64,000 nucleotides of DNA from Ashinkailepas kermadecensis (taxonomy: Eukaryota; Arthropoda; Thecostraca; Neolepadidae), in contig JAOTOM010002301.1 of the NCBI GenBank assembly GCA_034440615.1, positions 31,001-95,000 on the forward strand. The letters are read 5' to 3'. The position numbers and the translations under genes are program-made. Position 1 is the stretch's first letter. Each line of letters begins with the position of its first letter. Shown here one piece after another: positions 46,315 through 58,381 of the stretch. Under the pieces are notes generated by a model. That model was not told the DNA's origin. It ran no database searches and worked only from the letters and a program-made list of their open reading frames with translations.

Positions 46315-46640
46315 TGGTACATTGAAATGTCCCATTGCGTATGGTGCTGATGGATGGGCCTGTCCCAGTGCGTGTGATGTTCAGGTATGGTCATGTCCCA
46401 GTGCATGTAGTGCTGGGAGATAGACATGTCCCAGTGCTGCGGTGTTGGTAGAAAAACACGTCCCAGTGCGTTGGTGCTGGTGGTTGGACATGTTCCAGTG
46501 AGTACGGTGTTGAAAGATAGACAGTGCATGTGGTGCTGGTAGATAGACATGGCCCAGTGCGTACGGTGTAGGTAGATGGACATTATGTGGTATCGGTAGA
46601 TAGACTATCGGTAGGTAGACACTAGTGCGTACGGTGTTCA
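46315..46640. repeat. ~35-bp minisatellite, 8-9 units
   Basis: GTGCTGGTAGATAGACATGT then CCCAGTGCGTACG-like text; degenerate. Confidence 0.92.
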
Positions 46641-47095
46641 TGGCCAGTCTAAGTAGAAAACCATTTCTAAGGAAAGATGCATGACCTGAAGCCAATCGAC
46701 ATGGATACGTGTTCCCATAGTTATTGTCCTTAAAATCGATAATGGAGCCGACGGTGTAGAGAAAAGAACCAGCCTCCGCATCTTTCCTGCGACCAATAAC
46801 ACAACCCGGAACAACCCAGAGAAGTTTCACCAAAAGCTACATCCATATAACCGATGATACGTAAATCCACCCGCGAACATGCTTCTGGTCTGCGTATGTT
46901 TTGATAATTTGTGTCCGTGTTTTTATATAGTGTCCGTGTATTGTAAGATGAGCGTAAGATTAGCATGCGATGTGTTCACGTCAAGTAGGAAGACATCGCT
47001 CGCGTGTACTCTGTCAGAGGCCAGACGACTGCATGCTGGTCATTCACAGAATAACAATATACCTACGTCAGCTGGTCGCATTGGGTGACCAGAGA
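46641..47095. other. No recognised gene
   Basis: Single-copy-looking sequence. Confidence 0.5.
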
Positions 47096-47335
47096 GAGGT
47101 CCCTGCCAGCCAAGCCCCTGCCTCCACCGCTCTGGTATCAGCAGAGGTGCCTCTGCTAGCCGGGTCTCTACCCACACCGTTCTGGTCCAGCCAGCCGGGC
47201 CTTTGCCCTCACCTATCTGGTGCCAACAGAGGTGCCTCTGTCAGTAGGGCTTCTGCCTTCACCTCTCGGGTGCCAGCAGAGATGTCCCTGCCAGCCGGAC
47301 CCCTGCCCTCAGAGCTCTGGTCGAGACAGGCGTGG
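47096..47335. repeat. ~48-bp degenerate minisatellite, 4-5 units
   Basis: GTCCCTGCCAGCC/GTGCCTCTGCTAGCC starts at about 47099, 47147, 47191, 47233 and 47284, each followed by CCTGCCTTCACC...CTCTGGTGCCAGCAGAG-like text. Confidence 0.85.
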
Positions 47336-47590
47336 CCCAACAGGACGGATAGTAGGTAGTCAGCTGTGCTGCGTCACACCTCCCGGGTCGACGTCGGCGA
47401 CACCTGTGAGTGGCACGTGCTGCTCTGCTGGGTGCCGTGTTGCAGAGCGAGCAGCGCCATTATCAGGTGTGTGCGAATTATGCAGTCAGTTGCGCACCTG
47501 AGGCAGCTACCGAGCACCTGCTCAGGTGCGAGCTGCCGACGCGCCATCTTCCAGTCGCCAGCTGATGGCCGCCTCTGCGGCTGCTAATGG
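47336..47590. other. No recognised gene
   Basis: GC-rich; nothing recognised. Confidence 0.4.
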
Positions 47591-47594
47591 CAAC

Positions 47595-48020
47595 GGCTCA
47601 AACCAAACTATAACAGACGTTATAGCGGCTCCGACCGGATCATAACAGACACAACCAAGACTCAAACTGGATGAGAACAAACTCAATAGCGGCTCAAACC
47701 AAATCATAGCAAACGCAATAGCGGCTCCAACCGTATCATAGCAAAAGGAATAGCTGTTACAACGGATAATGAGAAGCCGAATAGTGGCTTCAATCGGAAT
47801 ATAACACACGCAATAGCAGCTCCAACCCGAGTATAACAGACGCATGAAAAGCGGCTCTAGCCTGAGCATAAAGACACAATAGCGGCTCCAACCAGAGTAT
47901 GACAGACACAATAGTGGTTCCAACCTGAGCATAACAGACACAATAGCGGCTCCAACCAGAGTATGACAGACACAATAGCGGCTCCAACTGGATAGGAGCG
48001 CACGCAATACGGGTTCGAAC
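47595..48020. repeat. ~33-bp minisatellite, about 12-13 units
   Basis: ACACAATAGCGGCTCCAACC then AGAGTATGACAG; degenerate on the left, better conserved on the right. Confidence 0.93.
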
Positions 48021-48309
48021 TGGGTCAAAGTGGACGAAATATTTGCCGTTGTCACGAAAATTTATACCGTAGCACATCTTCAGAACACTCATAGAAGCGT
48101 GGAAGAACAGATTTGTCGAGTTTCGCATTGGCAATATCGGTGTCACTCGTGACATTGATGGGGTAGGGTCCAAGGGATCTTTTTGATGCCCGACGCTGCC
48201 TCGAAATCTATTTTCATCCAGTACACGTCCAGTAATGTGCCACTCATAGGCTAAGCTTCCGTCTGATTTGGACCAAAGCAATGGTTCAGGGGGACAGTCG
48301 TCTCTTTAG

Positions 48310-48351
48310 CGTGTGCAAGGTGACAGCCCTGATGGGCAGTGCCAGGGGAAG
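48310..48351 (+). other. Candidate 42-nt microexon
   Basis: Acceptor ACAGTCGTCTCTTTAG (AG at 48308-48309), 42 nt, then a strong donor GGGGAAG|GTAAGTTCC. Two frames are open (RVQGDSPDGQCQGK, or VCKVTALMGSARG). It is a multiple of three. No neighbouring exon is identified. Confidence 0.25.
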
Positions 48352-48359
48352 GTAAGTTC

Positions 48360-49460
48360 CATAGTCTAATGTTCGACAGCACCTACCTTCCTTGACGAGG
48401 CAGGCATGAACGGCACATATCAATCGCCACATCATTGCGTGCACGCACTCGTACATCATATGCAGGTGACAGAAAAGCCTTGAAGCTTAAATCTGGCTGC
48501 CCAACCGTAAGTTTTACGAATACATGCTTCACAAGCTCTGTCGTTCGTGGACACCATTCATATGCTGTTAGCATGTGGCAGTGAAGATGCCCAGCTCAAG
48601 TTAGCCAAAGCGTTTTGTTTTATGCAGATCCGGTTGAAAAGGCATGCCACCCTTTTTTCGTGTTTTAATGCCAGTACACATGGCAGCACCTGGCAGCACC
48701 TGGCATCACCTGGCAACATCTATCGATGATGAGTGAGCAGGCCTAGCCATCACCATCATCATCAGCCATCACCAGGCCGCTGTCATATCTCGTCCAGTTC
48801 CAAAAGTTCCTATATCGGCTTTTGACAAGGTAATACCACGGCTCTTCTACGTAACTGGGCGATGCGGACGTGTCATGATAAGTAGAAGTAGTGCTCCAAG
48901 CCTGTCCATAAGCGCTACTTAAATAGTAATGAATGTATGCATTGCGTGTAGAGATCGACCTTATATACCGGGGTGCTGGTTGACATCAGAGTTGGATTAT
49001 ACTTTATTAGTAACGTTTGGCCATCGTCGTCACTCCTGACGATGGCCCCTCCAAACGTTGGTACTAATAAAGTTATTAGTTTTTTTATCAGCACCTCCTT
49101 TTTAAGGTCGTATGCTTTCTTTACACGCAATGTCTACCCAGCATCAGAGCCATTTTTGTATTATGAATGTATGCACACGCAACGGGCGCAAATTATTGCA
49201 GTAAAATAGGCTAGCCTGCTGCCACATGCAGCTCAAATTCAGATATCAGCTGGAGTTGTCCTACTAAAGTGTCCGCTTGAAATTGTCCCGGAAAAATACT
49301 TCGCGAAAGCAGCTATTATTAGAAATAGACGGCACTGCAGTGCAAAGGTTCCATGCATAGCATCGTACATAGCCGGTGCCAGCCAGGCAACACCGAACTA
49401 ACTCCGAGGTGATCGTCGCGCGTCCATCCCACGTGGGAGGCCGGCTCGAACCCCAGCCAA
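48360..49460. other. No recognised gene; short repeats
   Basis: A short (GGCAGCACCT)n at 48681-48713, a CATCACCATCATCATC tract at 48750-48775, and the hairpin at 49001-49073. Confidence 0.45.
49001..49073. other. Long imperfect hairpin, mobile-element-like
   Basis: ACTTTATTAGTAACGTTTGG and CCATCGTCG pair with TGACGATGG, CCAAACGTT and ACTAATAAAGT, with a 5-base bulge and a 7-base loop. The hairpin plus an AAACGTTGGTACTAATAAAG-type end recalls terminal regions of some animal retroelements (Penelope-like), but that is a weak comparison from memory. Confidence 0.6.
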
Positions 49461-49466
49461 AGCGGC

Positions 49467-50913
49467 GGCCACGCTGCCGCCCTATATTACCCCTACACGA
49501 GGCGGCCACGCTGCCGCCCTATATTACCCCTACACGAGGCGGCCACGCTGCCGCCCTATATTACCCCTACACGAGGCGGCCACGCTGCCGCCCTATATTA
49601 CCCCTACACGAGGCGGCCACGCTGCTGCCCTATATTACCCCTACACGAGGCGGCCACGCTGCCGCCCTATATTACCCCTACACGAGGCGGCCACGCTGCC
49701 GCCCTATATTACCCCTACACGAGGCGGCCACGCTGCTGCCCTATATTACCCCTACACGAGGCGGCCACGCTGCTGCCCTATATTACCCCTACGCGAGGCG
49801 GCCACGCTGCTGCCCTATATTATCCCTACACGAGGCGGCCACGCTGCTGCCCTATATTACCCCTACACGAGGCGGCCACGCTGCTGCCCTATATTACCCC
49901 TACACGCGTTGGCCAAGCTGCTGTCATATATTACCCCTATACGCGGCGGCCACGCTGCCGCCCTATATTACCCCTACACGCGTTGGCCAGGCTGCTGTCA
50001 TATATTACCCCTACACGCGGAGGCCACGCTGCTGTCCTATATTCCCCCTATAAGTGACGGCCACACTGCTGCCCTATGTTACCCCTATAAGCGTCGGCAA
50101 CGCTGCTGCCCTATATTATCCCTATAAGCGCCGGCTGCGCTGCTGGCCCTCTGTTATAGGGCTACGCTGCTGGCCCTATGCCCGCCGCTTATAGGGGTAA
50201 CCCTATAAGCGGCGGCAACGCTGCTGTCCTATATTACCCCTATAAGCGCCGGCTACGCTGCTGGCCCTATGTTACACCTACACGCGGCGGCCACGCTGCT
50301 GCCCTATATACCCCTACACGCGGCGGCCACGCTGCTGCCCTACATTGCTCCAGCACGTGGCGGCCAAGCTGCTGCCCTATATTCCCCTATAAGTGGCGGC
50401 CACGCTGCTGCCCTATATTACCCCTATAAGTGGCGGCCACGCTGCTGCCCTAAATTGCCCTATAAGTTGCGGCCACGCTGCTGCCCTATATACCCCTATA
50501 AGTGGCGGCCACGCTACTGCCCTATATTCCCCTATAAGTGGCGGCCACGCTGCTGCCCTATGTTACCCCTATAAGTTGCGGCCACGCTGCTGCCCTATAT
50601 TCCCCTATAAGTGGCGGCCACGCTGCTGCCCTATATACCCCTACACGCGGCGGCCACGCTGCTGCCCTATATTCCCCTACTACCCATATAAGTGGCGGCC
50701 ACGCTGCTGCCCTATATCCCCCTACACGCGGCGGCCACGCTGCTGCCCTATATTCCCCTATAAGTGGCGGCCACGCTGCTGCCCTATATACCCCTACACG
50801 CGGCGGCCACGCTGCTGCCCTATATTCCCCTATAAGTGGCGGCCACGCTGCTGCCCTACATTCCCCTATATACCCCTACACGCGGCGGCCACGCTGCTGC
50901 CCTACATTCCTCC
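49467..50913. repeat. 37/36-bp minisatellite, about 38 units, with an inverted stretch
   Basis: CGGCCACGCTGCTGCCCTAT then ATTACCCCTACACGAGG. The left half has CGAGG 37-mers with GCCGCC/GCTGCC variants, the middle has degenerate CGTTGG, TAAGCG and CTGGCC types, and the right half mixes 36-mers ending TAAGTGG with CACGCGG types. A unit in reverse orientation sits at 50182-50196. Confidence 0.99.
50182..50215. other. Inverted unit junction within the 37-bp array
   Basis: CCGCCGCTTATAGGG, then GTAA, then CCCTATAAGCGGCGG: a perfect 15-bp-arm hairpin formed because part of one unit is inverted next to a normal unit. Confidence 0.95.
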
Positions 50914-51704
50914 GGCACGTGCCGCGTCAGATGAGTCACGCGGGCCGCACCACCACGGTCAGCGCAGTGTGGTCTGAATTAATGTAGCACTTGTACGGAG
51001 CAGATGGCACGGCTATGCATGCAAATTGTGCGCCTGAGCACATCATCGCCGGTTCATGAACACGTCTCTGTCCATTGTGGCATCGTAGGGTGATGAATCC
51101 GCTTCTATACATGGTGTTTATGTGAACCTTTTAAAACATTTCAGTTCACTTTTGCATGATTGCTTTCTAGGAGGAATATAGCGAATGAAGATCCATGCTG
51201 GATATAGATTGCCGCCTATTTACTCAATGCACCTTCAGGCTGTGCAATTCCAGTTGGGAGGCGTGATAGTGGTCGAGGCCAGGATAGCGCCGGTGTATTG
51301 CACCGACCCGAGAGCCAGCAGCCCTGCCGTCCGGTTGGCAGCTACACCTGTCACACCAAATGGCATCACAGCCGGCGTGACTCTGGTCCGCGCATTGTCG
51401 CACAGCACACCTACGAGTCGAATTACGCTCGTCGCATGCTCGTCGTCGTTATTATTATGACAATCCTGATCTATGAGCTCCATCTCCACTCTTTAGGGTC
51501 TTCATTCCTTCACATTTGCTTACCTTCAAACAATAGCATGTTCGCTGAAGGAAACGCGGTACACGGTTTCATTTCGCAAAGCGTATTGTTCGCCCCAACT
51601 CTGAACATATTCTGTTCATTTGGTGGTCAATGACCACCCAAAGGACAGAGACAGACAGAAAAAATGACGGGCATGACCACTGATCATGCCCTTCTGTTTT
51701 TCAC
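50914..51704. other. No recognised gene; hairpins at 51611-51692
   Basis: A 91-codon plus frame (51185-51460) and an overlapping minus frame are within chance length. A minus-strand donor-like GAAG|GTAAGC lies at about 51527. Two small hairpins (GGTGGTCAATGACCACC; GGGCATGA...TCATGCCC) lie close together near 51620-51692. Confidence 0.4.
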
Positions 51705-51870
51705 TACAACCCAGTACCAGTTGTGCTTCCCTGCACAATAGCCTTCGCACCAGTATTAGTTGCGTTCTCCACGCACTAAGGCTCTTGCGTTAGGGTCAGT
51801 TGTGTTCTTCCTCTAATATAGCTTTCCACCAGCATCAATTGAGTTCTCTGAGTTCTCCCTGCACTATAGC
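51705..51870. repeat. ~44-bp degenerate minisatellite, 3-4 units
   Basis: ACCAGTTGTGCTTCCCTGCA then CAATAGCCTTCGC-like units. Confidence 0.85.
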
Positions 51871-52573
51871 CGCGCTCTTCGGGAAAATGCAGCAAAATAG
51901 GACGTCTGGACCCTGCAGGAAAATGGATAATGTACACCGACGACTTATGATCAAAGCGATCGAAGGGAGACGCGCAAGGTAGTTGGAAGGCTGCCGTGTA
52001 TCAGGGGAAGGAGGAATTATATGGGATACCTTATGCATCTTGGTTGAAGGCGAACGCACGAGTTATTTAGAAGGCTCCCATCCATGAGGGATTCAATGGG
52101 TTTGGGTATGAGTATGGGGGAATTATATGGGATACCTCAAGCATCTTGGAAGGTATCCGGGGGAGGAAGAAACGAATCAGCAACAATATAGCATGACACC
52201 CGTGGTGGTGTTCTAAAAACTGATACAATCCACTAATAAGTGAAGCTTCCTACAAAGGTAGAGCTTTGAAAAATAAGTATTATGAGGGGCATGGGCAGAA
52301 TTGACTGTCTAATGTTTTTCGTGTGCACCATGCCAAAGTGCAAAATAATTGCGACATGATGTTAACATTCGATGAGACAGAGCCTAAAAAGAAGTTGAAA
52401 TCTCCACCAGAGGTTCCCCATCTCTTTCAGAGGATTGTACTCTAATATTCGTCTAAGCTTCTGAAATCATTTTCAATTATAACATGGAGTCATAGGAAAC
52501 ATCACATAAGGGCCACCAACTCTAGCATTATCATCTTCCATCCCTGCACTCGTTCAGGAGTGTGGCTTTCCAA
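51871..52573. other. No recognised gene
   Basis: A GGGGGAATTATATGGGATACC-type segment recurs (about 52009 and 52116), a diverged direct duplication of about 107 bases. Nothing coding. Confidence 0.45.
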
Positions 52574-53086
52574 AAATCAATGGGGTAGGGGTAGCCTACC
52601 AATTGGGTAGGGATAAGGCCGACTAATGGGGTAGGGGTAGGGCCTACCAATTTGGTAGGGGTAGAGCCTACCAATGGGATAGTGATACGGCCTATCAATG
52701 TGGTAGGGGTAGGGCTTACCAATGGGATAGTGATACGGCCTATCAATGGGGTAGGGGTAGGGCCTACCAATGGGATAGGGGTGTGGGCTACCAACGGAGT
52801 AGTGATAGGGCCTACCAATGGGGTAGGGGTAGGGCCTCCCAATGGGGTAGGGGTAGGGCTTGCCACTGGGATAGGGGTAGGTTCTACAATGGGGTAGGGG
52901 TAGGGCTTGCCACTGGGATAGGGGTAGGTTCTACAATGGGGTAGGGGTAGGGCTTGCCACTGGGATAGGGGTAGGTTCTACAATGGGGTAGGGGTAGGGC
53001 CTCCCAATGGGGTAGGGGTAGGGCCTCCCAATGGGGTAGGGGTAGGGCTTGCCACTGGGGTAGGGGTAGGTTCTACAATGGGGTAG
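52574..53086. repeat. ~24-30-bp G/T-rich minisatellite, about 20 units
   Basis: AATGGGGTAGGGGTAGGGCC and TGCCACTGGGATAGGGGTAG types mixed. The right half shows a higher-order pair (TGCCACT...TTCTACAATGGGG). The G-run-bearing strand could form G-quadruplexes. Confidence 0.97.
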
Positions 53087-55030
53087 GCAGATATTGACGT
53101 TTGCAGTTGGCCGACAAGTATTGCGGCGCATATTACCGTTTTCACACCATCCTCCAACTCACACATACAGCTTAAGTGGTAGCTTGGCCTGGACGACTTC
53201 ATCTTGGTATATTCAGAGGAACATTTAGTTTTCGTGTGACGTTGGAAGATTCAAGATCAGAATGTCTCGAAAATCCTAGCAGTTAGGCCAAAACCCTGCC
53301 AAATTGGTACAACAATGCAAAGCCATTTAGAGGCTAAGGCTGACTTCAACCGTTAATCCACGTCTTTCTCGTGAGATCTTCACATCTCGTCTCTGGGGGG
53401 TGGGGGGGGGCTAAAGACCGCCCCCTTTAACTTCCGAACTAAGCGGCTCACAAGAATGGGAACAGGATATGATTGGAAAGCTATCGACTATTAAAGCCCG
53501 CAACTGGCCTCATGTGTTATTTTCAATTAATGTTGGACTCAAAATGGCGGTCTTTTGAGACAAAATTCACTTTCAAAAACATCTTATATCTCCATTTCTG
53601 GTAAAGGCGCAGGGTCAAAACGCACGGCACTTGAAAGCTAATTGAAAGCTAACTAACGGTGAATGTCAAAAAAATAGTCACATTGGTCAATCATGGGCTA
53701 AAATTAGTAGTGACCTGAGGTCACCGACCTGATCTCAAACATAATACCGATACATACGTGTTGCAAGCACCGCGAAATTGTAATCATGTGGTAAGCTTCA
53801 AATCAGCATATTTGCACGTGCATGAGCTAAACAAATATATAATTTGTTATAGGACAATGACCTAGGTTGACCTTGGCCTTAACCATGGTACAAAGTTCTG
53901 GTTCCATGCCGTAATTTAGGTCGTGCAATGCAAGTTTGATATTATTTAGTCCGCAGAAGCTCAACATGAACCATAAAGCCAGGGTTGTCTATATAGGTTT
54001 TGCCCACTTGGCGCACTTTATCTTGACATGGCCTCAGATCGCTCGACGGAAGTGAAGCAGATTGGAAAAGGAACTTGTCTTGAACTTGATATGTCCGCAT
54101 GCATATCAAGGGTAAAAATCCATTTACAATATACATATTACAATAATAGGAAACTTGATTGCCAAAGATTCCAACCTTCGAATATGCGATTATTAAATAG
54201 CGGGTAAGTCGACCTTCAATCAACCTTTGTATTTTTTGCCGGAGTCCATGAGTCTGGGTAACTCACGCCTGCACTCACGCTTTGGTGTGCTACCAGAGAA
54301 TGTGTAGCTTTCTGACCACGGCTTATTTTGGACCATGGGCTGCGGATGAAACTATGTTGGTGGTTGCAGAAGTTCTTTCCCTGAGCCCGGCCTGCAAGTA
54401 ACGGGCGGTTATTTGATGCCGGTGGAGTTATGGGCCCGGCAGATTATGGGGAAAGATTGGTGTGGCGAGCTGCTTGCCCTGGCATCTCCGCTGTTTTCCA
54501 TTCTCGCTGTCGTGCTGTTGTCAGCCACAGCTGTGCTGCCATTAGTATTGCATACCGGTGTCATAAATGATATTGGGAAGATATCGGCCATGCTCCCTGC
54601 GGACAGGAATATCACAGACAATGCAGCATTCATCTCCTTAGAATAATGTTGTGGATGTCTAGCGAGTGTAATGAAACTGGTGGGTATAGTTGGGTGCATT
54701 TAGCCTTTTAGCACCTGTCGGGTAGTTGTTTCCCTTTCAGGAGACCCGAATGCGCCCGAACATTATCTTGGAATGTTCTGGAACTATGTCGCTACTCATC
54801 TGCGATGTCAAGAGCACGAATGCTTCCGTGGCTAATAAGCGTCTACACGAATAAATAATACGCATTCCAAACATTCCAAACTGAGCACGTTCCATGAGCA
54901 TAAACAAGTTGCCGTACATGCGCACATGCACTAGAAACCGAGCTCCACAAATAACTTCAACAATCGGAATATAACTACAAGGGTATTCCGAGCATACCCC
55001 AAGTATGTGCTGAACCCTATTACAGGAGGG
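53087..55030. other. No recognised gene; GGTCA-rich part at 53690-53890
   Basis: A poly-G-containing patch lies at 53394-53410. GTGACCTGAGGTCAC and further GGTCA/TGACC motifs lie in 53690-53890. A good acceptor-like GTTTCCCTTTCAG at 54728-54740 has no clear donor. A 77-codon frame (54413-54646) contains one hydrophobic stretch but no known domain. Confidence 0.4.
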
Positions 55031-55034
55031 TGGC

Positions 55035-55267
55035 GCAAACTGACCACTATTCCTCCCCTGTGTAGCTGACCGCTCTTCCACCCCTGTGCAATTGACCCTT
55101 CTCCCACCCCTTTGTAACTGACTCCTCTACCACCCCTGTGTAACTGAGCCCTCTCCCACCCTCGTGCGACTGACTCCTCTCCCACCCCTGTGTAACCGAC
55201 CCCTCCCCTCCCCTGTGTAGCTGACCCCTCTCTCACCCCTGTGCAACTGGCCCCCTCCCACCCCTGT
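55035..55267. repeat. 26-bp C/T-rich minisatellite, about 9 units
   Basis: GACCCCTCTCCCACCCCTGT then GTAACT. A second short block of the same unit lies at 55585-55670 before the second copy of the duplication. Confidence 0.95.
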
Positions 55268-55990
55268 GCAACTCCTGAACGCCTGGGGCGATCACCTCGA
55301 GACGTCTCGACTTCTCCCAAAACCCGCATTACATTGGGTGTCAATTTTCATAGCTTACCTTATTTTCATAATTCTGGAACTTTATATTGGGTGCAATTTT
55401 TGTCATATATCCCGATGAGACTGTGGTGAAAATAATTTGATCTAAAGGAAAAAATCAATGTTGATTCTATGTGTGTCCTTATATGCACCCGAATGTCTTG
55501 TTAAATCTGGTTAAATATTTGATGAAACTAGCTCACCTTGCAGAGTGGATCAGTTTACCTCATATACTAGATCTATCAACTACAACCCCTGTGTAGCTGA
55601 CCTCTCCCCCACCCCTGTGTAACTGACCCCTATCCCACCCCTGTGTAACTGATCCCTCTCTCACCCCTGTGCAACTCCTGAACGCTTGAGGCGATCACCT
55701 TGATACTTTTCGACTTCTCCTAACACCCTCCTTACAATGGGTGTCAATTTGCATAGCTTACCCCATTTTCACAATTCCTTAACTTTATTTTCGGTGCAAT
55801 TTTTGGCATATATCTTGATGAGACGGTGCTGAAAATTATTTCGTCTCAAGGACATATCATTTCCGATTTTAGGTGTACCCTTAAATGCATGCGAATGTCT
55901 TCTTAAATTTGATTAAATGTTCGATAAAACTATCTTACCTCGTACAGTGGATTAAATTACCTTGTATGCTAGATCTTACAGCTAATACCG
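55268..55990. repeat. ~403-bp tandem duplication (old)
   Basis: GCAACTCCTGAACGC starts copies at 55268 and 55671, followed by colinear but diverged text (GGGTGTCAATTT, CATAGCTTACC, GGTGCAATTTTT, GATGAGAC). The duplicated unit includes the 26-bp minisatellite block at its boundary, suggesting unequal exchange through the minisatellite. Confidence 0.85.
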
Positions 55991-56865
55991 TGCTACAAGC
56001 ATTGACCCTAAGATCTGGACTGCAACCAGTTACGTGCCAGATTTTGGAGGAACTATGTTTAACTACTGATATGTGATATTACGTATTATTTTCAACACCA
56101 AAATGACATTTTGTTCCAAAATTTCAATTATAGGTAGCAATGTCAAGTAATATTTTTATCAGCGAAGAGCTAGTCTGCACTATGAACTAAACCAGTATAA
56201 ACTAGGCAACCTGGAATTGACATTCTTCGACAGTAGCTCACGCTCTCACTCGTGACTTATTTACACATGGCTTACATTTAGCCCCACAACTGGCGGGAAA
56301 ACAGAACTAATATGGGTTTGTCAACAGGTAGGGCCCAGTTGTCTGCCGCAATCAGCTGACTAAGCACAATAACTACCCAAGGCCGTGCAAATGTAAACAA
56401 ATCGGCCGGAACACGTACCCTGCTTTGAGGCACGGTAGGTTTGGCCTACTAGTTTGCTTACATCTGATAGCTTTGGCATATCTGACGTACAGGCGACAAA
56501 TTAACACGGGCCACGCTATTTAGCGGATACTGCCGCTCGGCAGGAGAACTTCCGGGCAGGAGAGGGGCGGGGGGAGTGTGTTTAGGAGCGTGCCGACCCA
56601 CAGGGGTGATTTGCGACGCCTTTGAAGCGAGCGAGCTTTGCATGGAAGTTCAAGGCAAGTGTCTATTTACGCTACAGGCGTTTTACGTTATAGTGTATGT
56701 TATAGTGTATGTGTGTATAGTGTATGTGCCGTTAAGGTGCTGAAGGCGGGGGGAGGCTGGGGACCGTCTCTCAGATGGTTGAGACGGTTTTGGTCGAGCT
56801 TATTTTCTTTGCTCTCCCGCAAGATAATTTGTACGTTGGGGCCGGGGAGCGTTGGCAACACAGTG
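55991..56865. other. No recognised gene
   Basis: Single-copy-looking, with a small GTTATAGTGTATGT repeat near 56687-56728. Confidence 0.5.
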
Positions 56866-56867
56866 TA

Positions 56868-57632
56868 TTTTGCCATGGCGCCGGCATTAGCTTACTCTAT
56901 TTTGCCATGGCGCCGGCATTAGCTTACTCTATTTTGCCATGGCGCCGGCATTAGCTTACTCTATTTTGCCATGGCGCCGGCATTAGCTTACTCTATTTTG
57001 CCATGGCGCCGGCATTAGCTTACTCTATTTTGCCATGGCGCCGGCATTAGCTTACTCTATTTTGCCATGGCGCCGGCATTAGCTTACTCTATTTTGCCAT
57101 GGCGCCGGCATTAGCTTACTCTATTTTGCCATGGCGCCGGCATCAGCTTACTCTATTTTGCCATGGCGCCGGCATTAGCTTACTCTATTTTGCCATGGCG
57201 CCGGCATTAGCTTACTCTATTTTGCCATGGCGCCGGCATTAGCTTACTCTATTTTGCCATGGCGCCGGCATCAGCTTACTCTATTTTGCCATGGTGCCGG
57301 CATTAGCTTACTCTATTTTGCCATGGCGCCGGCATTAGCTTACTCTATTTTGCCATGGCGCCGGCATTAGCTTACTCTATTTTGCCATGGCGCCGGCATC
57401 AGCTTACTCTATTTTGCCATGGCGCCGGCATTAGCTTACTCTATTTTGCCATGGTGCCGGCATTAGCTTACTCTATTTTGCCATGGCGCCGGCATTAGCT
57501 TACTCTATTTTGCCATGGCGCCGGCATTAGCTTACTCTATTTTGCCATGGTGCCGGCATTAGCTTACTCTATTTTGCCATGGCGCCGGCATTAGCTTACT
57601 CTATTTTGCCATGGCGCCGGCATTAGCTTACT
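56868..57632. repeat. 32-bp minisatellite, about 24 units
   Basis: TATTTTGCCATGGCGCCGGC then ATTAGCTTACTC. Variation is almost confined to two positions (GGCGCC/GGTGCC and CATTAG/CATCAG). Each unit holds overlapping palindromes GCCATGGC, GGCGCC and GCCGGC. Confidence 0.99.
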
Positions 57633-58381
57633 TTTGTCGAAGAGCACCGACCGCTGTTTACCGCACCGGCAAGGAGATGACTCCCCACACCGCCTCTCAT
57701 GCCGGCTGCCACGTGTTACCAGTAATTAGTAGCATGCGGTCTAGTAGGGGAGACCGGTCAATATTCGTCTACCCGCTCACGAAGGGCCAGAACAGTGTCC
57801 TGCTGCCGTCTGTATCTTCAAGAACATTTGCCCGTTCCACAACGAAACTCGCAGGCAGTGTTGAATGGCCAGTGGCTATATGACGTGTAGTTTATAGTTC
57901 ACCTGCTGACCACTCACCAGATGCGCGACCAAGGGTGATTAAGAAAGAAGGAGAATGTACACTGTTAACGTTCATGTATTTAGTGCATTGAGAAACCATG
58001 CTGCTGCATGCGCAAGTACGGGTGACACGGAGAAATCTTGGATAACTTGATCGGTACTTATTCTGCGTTCTGGTTTAACAGGTATATGTAGTTGTTGAAA
58101 TTTAGTTTTCTACTATTGCATGATCATTCGGAGAATATTTGACCAACGGTTTGCAATTTTGGACGTACCATTTTTGTCAGAGGCGGCTCCAGATTAGTTC
58201 TTTGGGACGCTTTTACCAAAATGTTTTTCACGCGCTGTTCACCAGTTATACAATAATTTTGTGCTATGGCGCTCATATGAGTAATTCCCTCTATGTATTT
58301 AATTTGTACACGAAGGGTAGTTCCAGTTGTGGCTAATGGTGATGAAGCATCAATTCAAAACTTCCTATACAAGTGCATACA
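57633..58381. other. No recognised gene
   Basis: A frame running on from the array into 57883 has no recognisable domain. Confidence 0.5.

Noticed and set aside
51645..51705. GC hairpin followed by T-run as a bacterial terminator
   Set aside because: The surroundings are clearly animal-type DNA. The hairpin is short with an A/T flank, likely chance or a small inverted repeat.
52574..53086. TAGGGG-rich array as interstitial telomere sequence
   Set aside because: The unit is 24 to 30 bp with GGGGTAGGGGTAGGG inside, not a TTAGGG array.
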